Source of the DNA: Thermogemmata fonticola
Lineage (GTDB): Bacteria; Planctomycetota; Planctomycetia; Gemmatales; Gemmataceae
Length of the DNA stretch: 64,000 bases
Assembly: GCF_013694095.1 (NCBI RefSeq)
Contig: NZ_JACEFB010000011.1
Location: 1-64,000 of the forward strand
Direction: 5' to 3'
The translations under genes and the position numbers were made by a program. Positions 62,652-64,000 of the stretch are shown here, piece after piece. Position 1 is the stretch's first letter. Every line of letters begins with the position of its first letter. Below the pieces are notes generated by a model. It saw only the letters and a program-made list of their open reading frames with translations, was not told where the DNA came from and searched no databases.

Positions 62652-64000
62652 TTACTGGACAGGCCGGGCGTAGTCACCCCGCATGAAGCCGCTGTCGGCG
62701 GGGGGATCGTATCGGATGTCGCGCAGGTCCGGTGTTTCCAGGCGGGCGGAGCGGCGCACGCGGGATTCCAGGGCGTAGTCGAGGATGCCGCCGGTGAGGA
62801 GGGTGCGTTCCACGGGGTAGGGGGGCTGGCCGGTTTCCAGGAAGCGTTCGATGTGGCGGGTCAGGGCTTCCAGGAAGGCCGCGCCCGGCGGCGGCGGGAG
62901 ATAGAACAGGCAGGAGGCGATTTGCGGCGGTTGAGCCAAGCGGGCGGCGAAGGTTTCATCCGCGACATGGCCGTCGAGTTGCAGCACGGCGGCCTGCAAG
63001 CCGTCGAGGTACTCGATGAGAAAGGCGATCGGGCCGGGAACAAAGTTGCCCCACGTCGTGGGCCGGGCGAAGCGGCGGCAGTTGGCCCGAACGTCGCCGG
63101 CGTTGCGGGACAGGCTCCGGCCCAAGGCGTGCTCCAGCAACTCCCAGGACCATCGCCCCTCCTCGGCGGCTTGCCAGACCGCGTCTCCTTGCAGGCAAGT
63201 CACGGCCCGGACGCCCTGCGCTGCTCCATCTTTCCCAACGGGGCGGAAGCGCCGCTCCACCATGCATTGCAGCGCTTCCAGGGCGTGAATGCCGTAAATT
63301 TCCAATTCCCCGCGCGAGGCCACGAGGGCTTCCTTCATCCCTGTACCCAGAGGCAATTCCAGTTCCGGCCGCCGCCAGGTCACCGGCAGACTGGACCCCG
63401 CCATCAGGGGGAAGCCCATTTGACGGGCCGTCATTACCATTTCCGCCGCCTGACGCCGGTCGTAACTCAGATGCTTGTCGCAAAACACCGGCACGCTCCG
63501 CCCGCTTTTCTCGAACACCGCCACGATCTGCCGGAAATAGTCGTAACGAGGATAGAGCTTCTGGCCTTTGGCGTTGTACGGGTAATCCCCATGCTCCGCG
63601 ATGAGCAGCACCCCATCGACCGCCAGCTTGCCCGTACCCAAGGTCAGGGCATCCTCGATGGTCGGCGACAGGCGGAAGCCGTGTTCCTGGGCCAGCTCCC
63701 GGCTCAGATCATTCTTTCGCACCTGTTCCACATAGAGGCTGGCGACTCCGAAGGAGGGAAAGTGATAGCCGTCGTCACGCAGGTAGCCGTCCAGGAAGCG
63801 CCCGGCGATGTGATAAGCGTGGGAGAGGTAGTGATAGATAGTCGTGAGGACGGCCAGTTTCTTCTCGGCGGGGCGAGGCCGTTTGGGAGGCCGGCTGCGG
63901 GGGAACGATGACAGACTCGAAGCATCTCTGCCACTTGCCGGACCGCCACCCTCGCTTCCATTCTTCTCCGGACTCCAGGAGGCCGCGGCCCCGGCCAGGA
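62652..64000 (-). CDS. Planctomycete conserved hypothetical, cut by the right window edge
   Basis: At least 449 codons, open to the last base, so the true start lies beyond 64000. The GTG at 63731 is internal: the frame continues upstream without stops, reading back through AEKKLAVLTTIYHYLSHAYH and a Ser/Gly/Pro-rich stretch to an Ala-rich LAGAAASW that looks like the end of a signal peptide. Distinctive segments are HIAGRFLDGY, GVLLIAEHGDYP, YPRYDYFRQIVAVFEKSGR, CDKHLSYD and SSLPVTWRRP. I recognise the pattern from planctomycete hypotheticals without an assigned function. Confidence 0.82.
   Translation of the reverse strand, partial: LAGAAASWSPEKNGSEGGGPASGRDASSLSSFPRSRPPKRPRPAEKKLAVLTTIYHYLSHAYHIAGRFLDGYLRDDGYHFPSFGVASLYVEQVRKNDLSRELAQEHGFRLSPTIEDALTLGTGKLAVDGVLLIAEHGDYPYNAKGQKLYPRYDYFRQIVAVFEKSGRSVPVFCDKHLSYDRRQAAEMVMTARQMGFPLMAGSSLPVTWRRPELELPLGTGMKEALVASRGELEIYGIHALEALQCMVERRFRPVGKDGAAQGVRAVTCLQGDAVWQAAEEGRWSWELLEHALGRSLSRNAGDVRANCRRFARPTTWGNFVPGPIAFLIEYLDGLQAAVLQLDGHVADETFAARLAQPPQIASCLFYLPPPPGAAFLEALTRHIERFLETGQPPYPVERTLLTGGILDYALESRVRRSARLETPDLRDIRYDPPADSGFMRGDYARPVQ

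Noticed and set aside
62391-63911. 506-codon open frame on the plus strand opposite the right-edge gene
   Set aside because: The minus-strand frame has family-like segments and runs to the edge; this one is a composition-driven shadow.

Overview
The window reads as chromosomal DNA of a high-GC planctomycete, most likely order Gemmatales. The case rests on several lineage-typical proteins found together: a DUF1501 protein with a Tat signal, a YTV-repeat secreted protein, a Cys/Gly-rich protein ending in a TIGR03000-type planctomycete domain, a surface protein carrying the ALEDRTTPA-type N-terminal motif, a large Ser/Thr kinase fusion, and futalosine-route menaquinone genes. No rRNA, tRNA, insertion sequence or CRISPR array was recognised. 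The species call is inference from gene content only.

Layout. 1-605 is non-coding and repeat-rich: an inverted array of 39/41-bp units and then three 96-bp tandem units. 606-6319 holds an M50 membrane protease with CBS domains, a PH-domain membrane protein, an M24 aminopeptidase and the acetyl-CoA carboxylase pair accB-accC. 6639-10447 has a HAD phosphatase overlapping tail-to-tail with a protoglobin, a divergent Rrf2 regulator with a strong palindrome between it and the protoglobin, a CAP-domain secreted protein and an SDR. 10526-14232 is a leftward set: ABC ATPase, four-TM unknown, mqnC, mqnA. 14399-24436 carries the YTV protein, a kinase-receiver-HD-GYP fusion, metK, the Cys-rich TIGR03000 protein and thrS.

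24777-26063 is an orphan CARF-HEPN (Csx1/Csx2, TM1812-like) protein. 26652-28565 is a Kelch/Fn3 secreted protein. 28931-34619 is a complete tripartite export operon (ABC ATPase, HlyD adaptor, TolC-like lipoprotein). 35061-42881 has an S46 peptidase, lipoamide dehydrogenase, a TIGR04283-like glycosyltransferase, tryptophanase, a GNAT enzyme and a CysQ-type phosphatase. The phosphatase gene lies 2 bp after an ABC exporter whose nucleotide-binding motifs are all degenerate. 45533-53236 has a GT4 glycosyltransferase, a DUF58 protein, a DJ-1/PfpI protein lacking its cysteine, a Tat-ankyrin protein, DUF1501 and a multi-TM unknown. 53717-64000 has truD, an unknown, uvrB, a large Ig-repeat surface protein, dtd, and a planctomycete hypothetical running off the right edge.

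Most items are housekeeping. The parts most worth a second look are the kinase-REC-HD-GYP fusion with a YD in place of HD, the orphan CARF-HEPN nuclease, the all-motif-degenerate ABC exporter beside cysQ, the Rrf2/protoglobin divergent unit with its palindrome, and the inverted repeat array at the left edge. Start codons were chosen mainly by Shine-Dalgarno spacing and family N-termini; several genes appear to use GTG.
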